Positions 1 to 7,646 of a stretch of DNA of 11,833 nt are shown piece by piece. A program made the translations under genes and the position numbers. The notes below the pieces were generated by a model. That model saw nothing but the letters and a program-made list of their open reading frames with translations. It did not search any database and was not told the origin of the DNA. The stretch is from Deltaproteobacteria bacterium (lineage in GTDB: Bacteria; Desulfobacterota; DSM-4660; Desulfatiglandales; Desulfatiglandaceae). The first letter of the stretch is position 1. The number at the start of each line of letters is the position of its first letter. The stretch is taken from NCBI GenBank assembly GCA_019314425.1, contig JAFCZI010000039.1, positions 1 through 11,833 on the forward strand. Reading direction: 5' to 3'.

Positions 1-1704
1 GGCGTGCTGGCAACCGCCCTGCTCCTGTATTTTTCGGGTCTCGACAGTTATCCGCTGCTGGATCCGGACGAAGGGCGTTACGCTGAAATCCCCCGTGAAA
101 TGCTGGAAAGTGGAGATTTCATAACCCCCCGGCTTAATTATGTGGAATACTTTGAAAAGCCCCCTCTTTTCTATTGGCTCACCGCCGGGAGCATGGCGCT
201 TTTCGGCCAGAAAGAGTGGGCTGTTCGTCTGGTGGCGGCTGTGGCGGGATTTCTGACCCTTCTGTTGATTATGGGATTGGGGAAAAGAATCTTTGATGGG
301 CCCACCGGCGTCATGGCCGCCTGGATTTATCTCACCAGTGTGATTCCGGTTATCATGGCGCGACTTCCCATTATCGACGGGGTTTTCAGCTTGACTTTGA
401 CCGCCACCTGGGGAACCTGGTACCTGGGCTACAAAGCGCATACAAACCGGGCAAGGCGGCTGTGGTATTGTATTTCCTGGGCCTGTCTCGGCCTGGCGGT
501 CATGACCAAGGGCATTGCGGCCATTGCATTGACGGGGTTGATTGCAGGGGGTTTTATCCTCTGCCGCCGGGATTGGCGGGCATTGTTGTCCTTTGCATGG
601 GTGCCGGGCTTGTTGATCTTCGCCGCCATAGTGGTTCCCTGGCATTGGGCCGTGAGTTCTAGAAATCCGGGATTTTTTCATTTTTACATTGTGGTACAGC
701 ATTTTGCCCGTTTGGTGAGTCATGAACACGCTAAACCCTTCTGGTTTTTTATGGCGATTTTCCCTTTTGGTATGCTGTTGTGGACGGCGTTCTTTTTCTC
801 CGCTGCTGCAAAATCTTTCCGGAAAGCGTTCAATGCTGTCCGAGCACCCAGAGGAGACGGGGGGCCGGGGGAGGCCATCCTCTTCCTGACCCTCTGGGTG
901 GTTGCGGTGATCGGCCTGTTTAGCCTGAGCCGCTGCAAGCTTATTCCCTACATCCTGCCCGCTTATCCGGCCATGGCGCTCCTCATGGCACATTTTTTGA
1001 GAGACCAGGCGACTATGAGCCGGACGGTCCTCTGGGGCACCGCCATCCTGGCCGTTCTGCTTATGGTGTGCGCCGGGGTCCTGATACCCCTGGTTATGCG
1101 GCAGGACGCGCTGTCCATGGCTGAACTGGTGCTGGCCATTCGGGTGGGACAAGCGGGCCTCATTATAGGCAGCATCTTTCTGCTGGTATCCCTCTTTAAA
1201 CGACGTCTGGTCCCCTTTGCCACCGGTTTTGCCATGGTGCTGCTGTTACCGGCCATGCTGATGGTTGTACCGTCAGTGGCCAAGTACCGTAAAGTCGGCG
1301 GGTTCATCAAAGCCATGCCAAGACCATTGCCCAGGGAAATCAGGATTGCCGAATGGCGCAACTACGACCAAGCCTTGAGTTTTTATGCCAACAGACGGAT
1401 TATTCTGGTGGATGAGATCGGTGAATTGGCATACGGTAGTTCCCTGGGAAACCATGAGGACTATTTTTTAACGGGTGAAGAAAGCCTTAAGCGTCTGGCC
1501 GTTGATGTCCCTCTGCTGGTGAATATTCGTCCCAGTCACTGGCCAAAAGTTCGAGAATGGAAGACCCTGATGCCCGTTGCCGCCAACAGCACCAATGTTA
1601 TGGTGGGCAATGCAGAGTTCTTTCGTCTGACCGGCCTTGAGCCATGGCCTCATTCGGCCATTACACCGCCGCCTCTGCTGCTGATGCCTCGGGACCGAGA
1701 GTAG
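1..1704 (+). CDS. ArnT-like membrane glycosyltransferase (GT83/PMT class), 5' end cut by window
   Basis: Multi-pass inner-membrane glycosyltransferase of the ArnT/PMT type, which moves a sugar from an undecaprenyl-phosphate carrier to lipid A or another envelope acceptor on the periplasmic side. Numbering from the GTG codon at position 4, the N-terminus carries DPDEGRYAEIPREML (residues 20-34), SGD and YFEKPPLFYW, which closely match the first periplasmic loop of ArnT; the acidic DE pair (D22, E23) is the expected metal or carrier site. About 10-12 hydrophobic segments follow up to about residue 425, then a soluble C-terminal part of about 140 residues. The reading frame is open to the window edge and ArnT proteins usually have more residues before the DE motif, so the true start is probably upstream and the gene is partial. 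It lies 17 nt before lptG, so the two may be co-transcribed. The sugar donor and acceptor cannot be read from sequence; a general PMT-family protein is the alternative. Confidence 0.88.
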   Translation, partial: GVLATALLLYFSGLDSYPLLDPDEGRYAEIPREMLESGDFITPRLNYVEYFEKPPLFYWLTAGSMALFGQKEWAVRLVAAVAGFLTLLLIMGLGKRIFDGPTGVMAAWIYLTSVIPVIMARLPIIDGVFSLTLTATWGTWYLGYKAHTNRARRLWYCISWACLGLAVMTKGIAAIALTGLIAGGFILCRRDWRALLSFAWVPGLLIFAAIVVPWHWAVSSRNPGFFHFYIVVQHFARLVSHEHAKPFWFFMAIFPFGMLLWTAFFFSAAAKSFRKAFNAVRAPRGDGGPGEAILFLTLWVVAVIGLFSLSRCKLIPYILPAYPAMALLMAHFLRDQATMSRTVLWGTAILAVLLMVCAGVLIPLVMRQDALSMAELVLAIRVGQAGLIIGSIFLLVSLFKRRLVPFATGFAMVLLLPAMLMVVPSVAKYRKVGGFIKAMPRPLPREIRIAEWRNYDQALSFYANRRIILVDEIGELAYGSSLGNHEDYFLTGEESLKRLAVDVPLLVNIRPSHWPKVREWKTLMPVAANSTNVMVGNAEFFRLTGLEPWPHSAITPPPLLLMPRDRE

Positions 1705-1721
1705 AAAAAGGTACTAACGCG

Positions 1722-2798
1722 ATGAATGTGTTGACCCGATATCTCCTCAAGGAATTTTTCAAGCTGCTCATTGTCTGCCAGCTTGTTTTCATCGCGCTGT
1801 ACCTGATGATTGATTTTGCCAGTGGAATAGATGATTTCATCAAAGCAGGTGCGCCAAAGAGCGTCATGATCACCTATTTTGCTTTTAAAATCCCGGCCAT
1901 TGCGAGCCAGATGCTGCCGCCTGCCACACTGACCACGGTCATTATCCTGTTCAGCCTCATGAAAAGGAACAACGAGATGGTCGCTTTGAAGGCCAGCGGT
2001 GTCAATATCTGGCAGGTCGCACAACCACTCGTTTTGCTTTCGGCGTTTTTCTCTATTGCCCTGTTTCTGTTTTCCGAAACCATCGTGCCCTATGCCAGTT
2101 CCAGATGTAACGAAATATGGCGGGTTGATGTTAAAAAGGAGCATCCTGGCCGATTCCACGGGCAGAACCATATCTGGTACAAGGGCAAGGATTGCATTTA
2201 TTTCATCAGGCAGTTTGACAACCAGAAAATGATGATGGTGGACCCCACTTTCTATTTCTTTGATGACAAGTTCAAAATTACCAAGCGGATCGATGGACGT
2301 TCAGCGATCTGGAAGAACAACACCTGGCGGATTCAAAATGGTATGGTTCAAAACCGTGAGAAGGATGGGGGTTACGATCTTCAGAAATTTGAATATCTGG
2401 ACGTAAATCTTGGTGAAAACCCCGAGGATTTTGTGCGGGAAAACCTGGAACCTGAAGAGATGGGATATGTTCAGCTTAAACGATTCGCTCAGCGGCTTAA
2501 ACTGGAAGGGTATGACGCCACCCGGTATTTTGTGGAGCTGAACATCAAGATTGCCTTCCCTTTCATTGTCTTCATCATGACGCTCATCGGCATTCCCATT
2601 GCCCTCTGGAAAAAGGGGATGGGACCGCCTGTGGCGGTTTCAATCGGCATTTCACTCTGTTTTGTTTATCTGCTTATCCTGGGACTTTCCCGAACCTTGG
2701 GTTTTGCGGGAATCCTGCCGCCGGTTTTCTCGGCGTGGCTGGCCAACAGCATCTTTCTTTTCTTAGGCGTCTATCTCATGATTCATGCCGATCGCTGA
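1722..2798 (+). CDS. lptG: LPS export ABC transporter permease LptG
   Basis: Permease subunit of the LptB2FG transporter, which extracts LPS from the outer leaflet of the inner membrane and drives it along the LptC-LptA bridge. The 358-residue product has the expected layout: three N-terminal membrane helices (about 12-33, 52-80, 98-120), a periplasmic beta-jellyroll region (about 121-275) and three C-terminal helices. The cytoplasmic segment NEMVALKASG (84-93) matches the conserved loop that couples to the LptB ATPase. The end (LGFAGILPPVFSAWLANSIF) is LptG-like rather than LptF-like. The open frame extends back to 1644, but that part overlaps the upstream gene; ATG 1722 begins the standard MNVLTRYLLKEF start and has AAGG at 1708-1711 as a modest ribosome site. 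LptF is not adjacent upstream, so it is either beyond the upstream gene or elsewhere. Alternative: LptF paralogue, less likely. Confidence 0.93.
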   Translation: MNVLTRYLLKEFFKLLIVCQLVFIALYLMIDFASGIDDFIKAGAPKSVMITYFAFKIPAIASQMLPPATLTTVIILFSLMKRNNEMVALKASGVNIWQVAQPLVLLSAFFSIALFLFSETIVPYASSRCNEIWRVDVKKEHPGRFHGQNHIWYKGKDCIYFIRQFDNQKMMMVDPTFYFFDDKFKITKRIDGRSAIWKNNTWRIQNGMVQNREKDGGYDLQKFEYLDVNLGENPEDFVRENLEPEEMGYVQLKRFAQRLKLEGYDATRYFVELNIKIAFPFIVFIMTLIGIPIALWKKGMGPPVAVSIGISLCFVYLLILGLSRTLGFAGILPPVFSAWLANSIFLFLGVYLMIHADR

Positions 2799-2810
2799 TT
2801 AGCGCTAATC
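2797..2810. repeat. 14-bp perfect palindrome GATTAGCGCTAATC at lptG stop
   Basis: A perfect 14-bp inverted repeat without spacer overlaps the last two bases of the lptG stop codon. It could be a binding site for a dimeric regulator or form a short hairpin (5-bp stem, GCGC loop) at the lptG mRNA end. No T-run follows closely, so a classical intrinsic terminator is doubtful. It contains the TTAGC/GCTAA outer ends of the HrcA operator but lacks the rest of that site. The function is unknown. Confidence 0.35.
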
Positions 2811-2951
2811 CCTTATTTTAGAGGAAATCACGGAATTCGGCTCAGGACCTGTAATCGGGGCACAGGGGCGGGGGCCCACCAGTCGATTTCCCCTCTTTCT
2901 TCATATAGAAACAGACCCTGTTTTCCCATGGAAAAGTTCAATGAACTCAAC

Positions 2952-2980
2952 TTGACAAAGCTTTTTCCGATGCTTACCGT
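2952..2980 (+). promoter_or_regulatory. candidate sigma-70-type promoter for grpE-dnaK
   Basis: TTGACA at 2952-2957 is a perfect -35 box, followed after 17 nt by TACCGT at 2975-2980, which keeps the key TA and final T of a -10 box but is otherwise weak. Transcription would begin near 2987, about 50 nt before the grpE start. Including the preceding C, the -35 also resembles the heat-shock sigma factor box CTTGAAA, but I see no matching CCCCAT-type -10 at the right spacing. No CIRCE operator (TTAGCACTC-N9-GAGTGCTAA) is visible in 2799-3037. Confidence 0.35.
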
Positions 2981-3026
2981 ATCGTCATTGTTGAAAATAA
3001 GAAGCTGTTTCATTTATGTTTTTTGC

Positions 3027-3031
3027 AGGAG
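3027..3031 (+). promoter_or_regulatory. ribosome binding site deciding the grpE start
   Basis: AGGAG at 3027-3031 sits 6 nt before GTG 3038, an ideal distance. It is 24 nt from the first in-frame ATG (3056) and downstream of the TTG at 3023 that opens the longest frame, so it favours GTG 3038 as the start of grpE. Confidence 0.65.
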
Positions 3032-3037
3032 TGGAAT

Positions 3038-3631
3038 GTGGCCAGGATTGACGTTATGGATGAAGGAAAAGCAACTGAGGATTTACCGGAAGAAATAGAC
3101 GGTGAGGGGGCCTTAAGCCCGGAAGATGAATCCCAAAATGAAGCGGAAATCCCCTTATGGGAAATGACGAAAGATCAGTTGATTGAAAAAATTTCAGAAG
3201 TGCAGGCGTCGGCTGATGCAAATATGGACAGCTATCTCCGTTCACAGGCGGAGATGGAAAACATGAAAAAACGGTTTCAGAAAGACAAGCAGGATCTGAT
3301 CAAATATGGAAACGAAACCTTGACCAAGCAGTTGCTACCGGTTGCGGACAACCTGGAAAAGGCTTTGGATCACTCCAGGGACGAAAATTCTATTGAAGCC
3401 TTGCGTGAAGGGGTTGATTTAACGCTGAAGGGACTGATGAACGTCCTGGAAAAGGCCGGCGTGGAAATGGTAGAAGCCGTTGGCGCCCCTTTTGACCCCA
3501 ATTTTCACGAAGCTGTTTCTGAACAGGCGGATGATCGTGTGGCCCCCGGAACGGTGCTCAGAGAGCTTCAAAAAGGATACTTGTTGAACCAGAGGCTTAT
3601 CAGGCCGGCAATGGTGATTGTTAATAAGTGA
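3038..3631 (+). CDS. grpE: Nucleotide exchange factor GrpE
   Basis: GrpE is the cytoplasmic co-chaperone that releases ADP from DnaK so that the next ATP and substrate cycle can begin; it also acts as a thermosensor. With the GTG 3038 start the product is 197 residues, normal for the family. An acidic, poorly conserved N-terminus is followed by a long helix that dimerises as a coiled coil, then the typical stretch MKKRFQKDKQDLIKYGNE, and a C-terminal beta head with GAPFDPNFHEAV and the end LLNQRLIRPAMVIV. GTG 3038 is chosen because of the AGGAG just upstream; ATG 3056 would remove six residues. The gene is followed by dnaK after 173 nt, almost all of which is a palindromic element whose left edge provides the TGA stop. 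No hrcA lies upstream, where it often precedes grpE. Confidence 0.95.
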   Translation: MARIDVMDEGKATEDLPEEIDGEGALSPEDESQNEAEIPLWEMTKDQLIEKISEVQASADANMDSYLRSQAEMENMKKRFQKDKQDLIKYGNETLTKQLLPVADNLEKALDHSRDENSIEALREGVDLTLKGLMNVLEKAGVEMVEAVGAPFDPNFHEAVSEQADDRVAPGTVLRELQKGYLLNQRLIRPAMVIVNK

Positions 3632-3769
3632 CCATCCACAAATGGCCAATTTGCCCGATTTCGGCGTCAGGCTAAAATTGTAATCCTCGAAATACTTCCA
3701 TGTATTCCTGCGGTTACAATTTTCGCCTTCCTTGAGCTCGAACAAATTTTCTCATTCGTGGACGGACAC
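3628..3769. repeat. 142-bp imperfect palindromic (MITE-like) element between grpE and dnaK
   Basis: The element folds around one centre at 3698.5. The outer arms 3628-3644 and 3753-3769 match at 14 of 17 positions as inverted repeats, with weaker pairing just inside (3648-3653 with 3743-3748). The main stem pairs 3669-3683 with 3714-3728, 14 of 15 positions. The inner stem AATAC (3691-3695) pairs with GTATT (3702-3706) around a 6-nt loop. TAA occurs directly outside both ends (3625-3627 and 3770-3772), as a short target duplication would. The element has no coding capacity of its own. It may be a non-autonomous mobile element, a dispersed palindromic repeat, or an mRNA hairpin that separates grpE and dnaK expression. 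The symmetry is seen directly; mobility is inference. Confidence 0.65.
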
Positions 3770-3804
3770 TAACAAGAAATAAAAATGACTTAGGAGACAG
3801 GTAA

Positions 3805-5718
3805 ATGGGAAAAACGATAGGAATTGATCTCGGTACAACCAACTCGTGCGTAGCTGTGATGGAAGGCGGAGATTCCGTTGTGATCGCCAATGCCGAAGGA
3901 AGCCGGACAACGCCTTCTGTTGTAGGGTTTACCGAAGGTGGAGAGCGATTGGTGGGGCAGACCGCCAAACGGCAGGCCGTGACCAACCCGGAAAATACGG
4001 TTTTTGCGGTTAAGCGGCTGATTGGTAGAAAATACGACTCCCCGGAGGTCACCAAGGACATTAAGGTTCTCCCTTACACCATCAGCAAAGCATCCAACGG
4101 CGATGCCCATGTGAACATCCGGGGGAAAGATTACAGCCCCGCTGAAATATCCGCCATTATCCTCAAGAAGATGAAAGAAACCGCCGAAAGTTATCTGGGA
4201 GAAACAGTGACTGACGCGGTCATTACCGTTCCCGCCTACTTTAATGACAGCCAGCGACAGGCCACCAAAGACGCTGGACGAATTGCGGGTCTGAACGTTG
4301 AGCGGATTATCAATGAACCCACTGCGGCATCTCTGGCCTTTGGCATGGAAAAAAAGGGCGATCGAAAGATCGCGGTTTTTGATCTGGGCGGCGGCACCTT
4401 CGACATCTCTGTTCTGGAAATCGGGGAAGGGGTCTTCGAGGTCAAATCCACCAATGGCGATACCCATCTGGGGGGTGAAGATTTTGATTTGAGAATTATT
4501 GATTACCTGGCCGATGAGTTCAAAAAGGACCAGGGTATTGATCTGAGAAGTGACAAAATGGCCCTTCAGCGATTAAAAGAAGGCGCTGAAAAGGCCAAAA
4601 CGGAACTCTCCGGCGCCATGGAAACCGATGTGAACCTTCCCTTCATCACTGCCGATGCGAGCGGCCCCAAGCATCTGAATATCAAACTGACCCGCGCGAA
4701 ATTGGAAGGGTTGGTGGACGAACTCATTGAAAAAGTGGTGGGACCCTGTCGGATGGCTATAAAAGATGCAGGACTTTCCGCCAGCGAAATTGATGATGTT
4801 ATTCTGGTGGGCGGCATGACCCGAATGCCCAAGGTTCAGGCTAAGGTTGCTGAAATCTTCGGCAAAGAGCCCAACAAGGGGGTAAATCCCGATGAAGTGG
4901 TCGCGGCAGGCGCGGGCATTCAGGGGGGTGTGTTGAAGGGGGAGGTCAAAGACGTCCTGCTTCTGGATGTGACGCCCTTGTCCCTGGGAATTGAAACGCT
5001 GGGAGGTGTTTTCACAAAACTGATCGAAAAAAACACAACGATTCCTACCAAAAAGAGTCAGACTTTTTCTACCGCAGCCGACAGCCAGCCCGCAGTGGAG
5101 ATTCATGTCCTTCAAGGGGAACGGGAAATGGCCACATACAACAAAACGCTGGGACGTTTTCAGCTTGTGGGAATTCCCCCCGCCCCCAGAGGTGTTCCTC
5201 AGATTGAAGTAACCTTTGATATTGACGCGAACGGTATTGTCAGCGTTTCCGCAAAGGATCTTGGAACGGGCAAGGAACAATCCATCCAAATCACCGCTTC
5301 GAGCGGATTGAGCGAAGAAGAGATCGAAAATCTCGTTAAAGATGCCGAGCTGCATGCTGAGGAAGATAAGAAAAAACGCGAACTCATCGATGCGCGGAAT
5401 ATGGCGGATTCCCTAATCTATTCCACGGAAAAATCGGTCAAGGAGGTGGGGGATAAACTGGATGACGCCACCAAATCGAATATCGAGCAGATCATCGAAA
5501 ATTTGAAAAAATCCCTGGAAGGGGAAGATACCGAAGAGATCAAGCGGCTCACGGAAGAATTGACCCAGGCATCCCATAAACTGGCTGAAACCATCTATGC
5601 CAACGCGAACCAGGAACAGGCCCAGGGGCAGGAGGGACAGCCGGGGCCGGATTCCGATGCGGACGCCCCCAAGGATGATGATGTCGTGGATGCTGATTTT
5701 GAGGAAGTAAAGAAGTGA
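3805..5718 (+). CDS. dnaK: Molecular chaperone DnaK (Hsp70)
   Basis: ATP-dependent cytoplasmic Hsp70 chaperone that binds exposed hydrophobic peptides, working with GrpE and a DnaJ co-chaperone. The 637 residues have full family length. The nucleotide-binding domain shows the phosphate-1 motif GIDLGTTNS (6-14), phosphate-2 motif DLGGGTFD (193-200) and adenosine motif VGGMTRMP (335-342). The interdomain linker [10 protein letters not shown] begins at 383, then comes the beta substrate-binding domain, a helical lid from about 505, a Gln/Gly-rich disordered stretch, and the conserved C-terminus [19 protein letters not shown] at 3792-3796 lies 8 nt before ATG 3805. A 142-bp palindrome separates it from grpE. 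Its stop overlaps the next gene's start by four bases (GTGA). No dnaJ follows, so DnaJ must be encoded elsewhere. Confidence 0.99.
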   Translation: MGKTIGIDLGTTNSCVAVMEGGDSVVIANAEGSRTTPSVVGFTEGGERLVGQTAKRQAVTNPENTVFAVKRLIGRKYDSPEVTKDIKVLPYTISKASNGDAHVNIRGKDYSPAEISAIILKKMKETAESYLGETVTDAVITVPAYFNDSQRQATKDAGRIAGLNVERIINEPTAASLAFGMEKKGDRKIAVFDLGGGTFDISVLEIGEGVFEVKSTNGDTHLGGEDFDLRIIDYLADEFKKDQGIDLRSDKMALQRLKEGAEKAKTELSGAMETDVNLPFITADASGPKHLNIKLTRAKLEGLVDELIEKVVGPCRMAIKDAGLSASEIDDVILVGGMTRMPKVQAKVAEIFGKEPNKGVNPDEVVAAGAGIQGGVLKGEVKDVLLLDVTPLSLGIETLGGVFTKLIEKNTTIPTKKSQTFSTAADSQPAVEIHVLQGEREMATYNKTLGRFQLVGIPPAPRGVPQIEVTFDIDANGIVSVSAKDLGTGKEQSIQITASSGLSEEEIENLVKDAELHAEEDKKKRELIDARNMADSLIYSTEKSVKEVGDKLDDATKSNIEQIIENLKKSLEGEDTEEIKRLTEELTQASHKLAETIYANANQEQAQGQEGQPGPDSDADAPKDDDVVDADFEEVKK

Positions 5719-7613
5719 TTATTCGCTCCATCTTTTTAAAAAGGGCCGTTTCTGTCTTACTGGCAGGGATGGCCCTTTTTTTATTTGCCTGCCAGCCCAA
5801 AGTACCCGCCCCCCAGGTGACGGAAACGTACTCGGACCCTTTTGTGATGGCTGAAAAATATCAGCAGGGCGGTGATCTTCAGCAAGCGTTGACCCGCTAC
5901 CAGGTCTTTCTGAAACAGGCGCGTAAGGACGAACGAATCCCTCTGGCTCTCCAACGCATGGCAGAAATCCATTTAAAGCTTAACAATCTGGAAAAAGCCC
6001 TCTCTTCCCTGGAACGGCTTTCAGGGGCATATCCTGATTATACCCAGATGCCCGAAGCCCGGTACCAGATTTCGCTGATCCTGAACCAGCAGGGAAAATA
6101 TGAAGCCTCCGCCGACAATGCCATCCGTTGGCTTGATCGGTATCAACAGCACTTCCTGAAAAAAGAGGTCCTTTTCCTGCTGGGGGAAGATTTCCGTGCA
6201 ATGGGAAAAACGGAAGAAGCGTTCCTCTGGTGGGTCGAGGCCAAGAAAGCGTGGAAGGGTGACCCGGAAAAAGAAATTGAGCTGGATGAAAAGCTGAAGA
6301 CCCTGATTATCACGAGCAGTCCGGCTCTTCTTTCGCGTCTTCTTGAAAGCGAACGGGCGATGCGCTACCCGCCTGAAATATATCATCAGATGAGTCTGGC
6401 TTTCCTGTCGCAGCATAAACTGGGCCGGGCAGAAAAAGCCGTGCGAGCCCTCATGGAATCCACTCGGGATCCCTATTGGGTCTCCACGGGAGAAGACATC
6501 CTGGCAAAAATCGCAAAAAAGAGGGTCGTCCGTGAAAACTGCATCGGTTGTCTGCTCCCTTTAAGCGGCCCCTTTGCCGCCTATGGTCAGGAAGTTCTCA
6601 ATGGCATTTCGTTGGGGATGATGAGTGCTTCCATGAATGGGGCGAAAATGGAGATCATCATCAGGGACACGGCGGGAAAACCGGAAAAAGCTCTGGATGA
6701 ACTTGAAGCATTGGTTAACACCCAGAAGGTTGTGGGCATTATCGGCCCCCTTTCCAGCAAAACAGCTGCGGTCATTTCCAAAAAAGCCCAGGCGCTGGGT
6801 GTCCCGATGATCGCCTTGACCCAGCGAAGGGACATCGTGAAAACGGGTGATATGATATTCCGGAATTTTCTCACCCCGGCACAGGAAATCGATTCGCTTC
6901 TTCAGGTGTCTGTGGGTCAACTGGGGTTGGATCGTTTCGGCATTTTATACCCGGACAACGCCTATGGACGTTTTTGCATGAACTTGTTCTGGGACAGACT
7001 GGATGAGATGGGTGGCAGTATCACCGCAGTCGAATCTTATCCGCCGGATATAACGGACTTTGCAGCTCAGATAAAGAAGATGGTGGGACCTCATTACCCA
7101 AGGACGGATAACGGGATACGCACGCATGACCACCTCCCCCTCATCGACTTTGATGCGATTTTCATTCCCGACACCTACCAGCGGGTGGCCATGATTGCAC
7201 CACAACTGGCATTTCATGATGTTCTGGGTGTCCGGTTGATCGGCACCAGGCTATGGCATTCTCCCAAATTGCTGGAAATGGCCAAAAATTACCTTCAGGG
7301 TGCGGTCTTCTCCTCAGGTTTTGTGCCGGAATCCGAAAATCCGAAGGTCGTGGGTTTTGTAACCGATTACAACCATAACTTTGGCGAAATTCCGGGAATC
7401 CTGGCGGCCAACGGTTATGATACCATTTGCCTGCTGAAAACGATCTTTGCTGCAAGCGATCCCAAAACACGGGATAATTTGCGGCAAACCCTGCTTGATA
7501 TGCCGGTTTTTGACGGGGTGACGGGACCCTTCAGCTTCGACGCCGAGGGAGAAGCCTTGAAAACGCCATTTATCCTGACGATTTCCGGAAGCAGGACGAT
7601 CCCTATTTATTGA
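5715..7613 (+). CDS. TPR + type I periplasmic-binding lipoprotein, LpoA-like PBP activator
   Basis: Predicted lipoprotein of 632 residues resembling LpoA/LppC, the outer-membrane lipoprotein that activates penicillin-binding protein 1A in gammaproteobacteria. A basic N-terminus (R4, K9, R10) and hydrophobic core lead to the lipobox LFAC with Cys26 as the lipidation site. Residues about 43-180 form tetratricopeptide-like helical repeats (paired motifs such as [14 protein letters not shown] and [13 protein letters not shown]). From about 275 to the end runs a type I periplasmic-binding fold: [45 protein letters not shown] and LAANGYDT. Cys276 and Cys279 at the domain start could form a disulfide. 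The GTG start overlaps the dnaK stop, with a GAGGA at 5701-5705; the next ATG (M19) would destroy the signal peptide. The job is inferred from the family; an ABC-transporter solute-binding role is the alternative, but no transporter genes are nearby. Confidence 0.85.
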   Translation: MIIRSIFLKRAVSVLLAGMALFLFACQPKVPAPQVTETYSDPFVMAEKYQQGGDLQQALTRYQVFLKQARKDERIPLALQRMAEIHLKLNNLEKALSSLERLSGAYPDYTQMPEARYQISLILNQQGKYEASADNAIRWLDRYQQHFLKKEVLFLLGEDFRAMGKTEEAFLWWVEAKKAWKGDPEKEIELDEKLKTLIITSSPALLSRLLESERAMRYPPEIYHQMSLAFLSQHKLGRAEKAVRALMESTRDPYWVSTGEDILAKIAKKRVVRENCIGCLLPLSGPFAAYGQEVLNGISLGMMSASMNGAKMEIIIRDTAGKPEKALDELEALVNTQKVVGIIGPLSSKTAAVISKKAQALGVPMIALTQRRDIVKTGDMIFRNFLTPAQEIDSLLQVSVGQLGLDRFGILYPDNAYGRFCMNLFWDRLDEMGGSITAVESYPPDITDFAAQIKKMVGPHYPRTDNGIRTHDHLPLIDFDAIFIPDTYQRVAMIAPQLAFHDVLGVRLIGTRLWHSPKLLEMAKNYLQGAVFSSGFVPESENPKVVGFVTDYNHNFGEIPGILAANGYDTICLLKTIFAASDPKTRDNLRQTLLDMPVFDGVTGPFSFDAEGEALKTPFILTISGSRTIPIY

Positions 7614-7623
7614 CGTAATCGGT

Positions 7624-7641
7624 CACAGGGTGCATCCTGTG
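7624..7641. terminator. small hairpin in the convergent gap between lipoprotein gene and tatC
   Basis: CACAGG and CCTGTG pair as a 6-bp stem with a 6-nt loop GTGCAT, in the 33-nt space between two convergent genes. The position suits a shared terminator, but there is no T-run on either strand, so it is at best a weak one and could be chance. Confidence 0.3.
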
Positions 7642-7646
7642 CATGG

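Noticed and set aside
1644..1721. 26-residue extension of LptG upstream of ATG 1722
   Set aside because: It overlaps the end of the glycosyltransferase gene, and the family start MNVLTRYLLKEF fits ATG 1722 with a ribosome site.
2797..2810. CIRCE (HrcA operator) at the TTAGC/GCTAA palindrome
   Set aside because: The real operator is TTAGCACTC-N9-GAGTGCTAA. Here the halves abut without the spacer and lack the inner bases, so only the outer five bases match.
2909..2923. AAACAG-ACC-CTGTTT hairpin as an lptG terminator
   Set aside because: The 6-bp A/T-rich stem is weak and lies about 110 nt after the stop, followed by TCCC rather than a T-run.
3419..3745. 108-residue open frame on the minus strand across the grpE end and the spacer
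   Set aside because: It is antisense to grpE for about two thirds of its length, and the rest runs through the palindromic element. It has no ribosome site or recognisable motif.
4573..5355. 260-residue open frame antisense to dnaK
   Set aside because: Long antisense frames are common opposite dnaK because of its codon use. The plus strand is unmistakably DnaK throughout.
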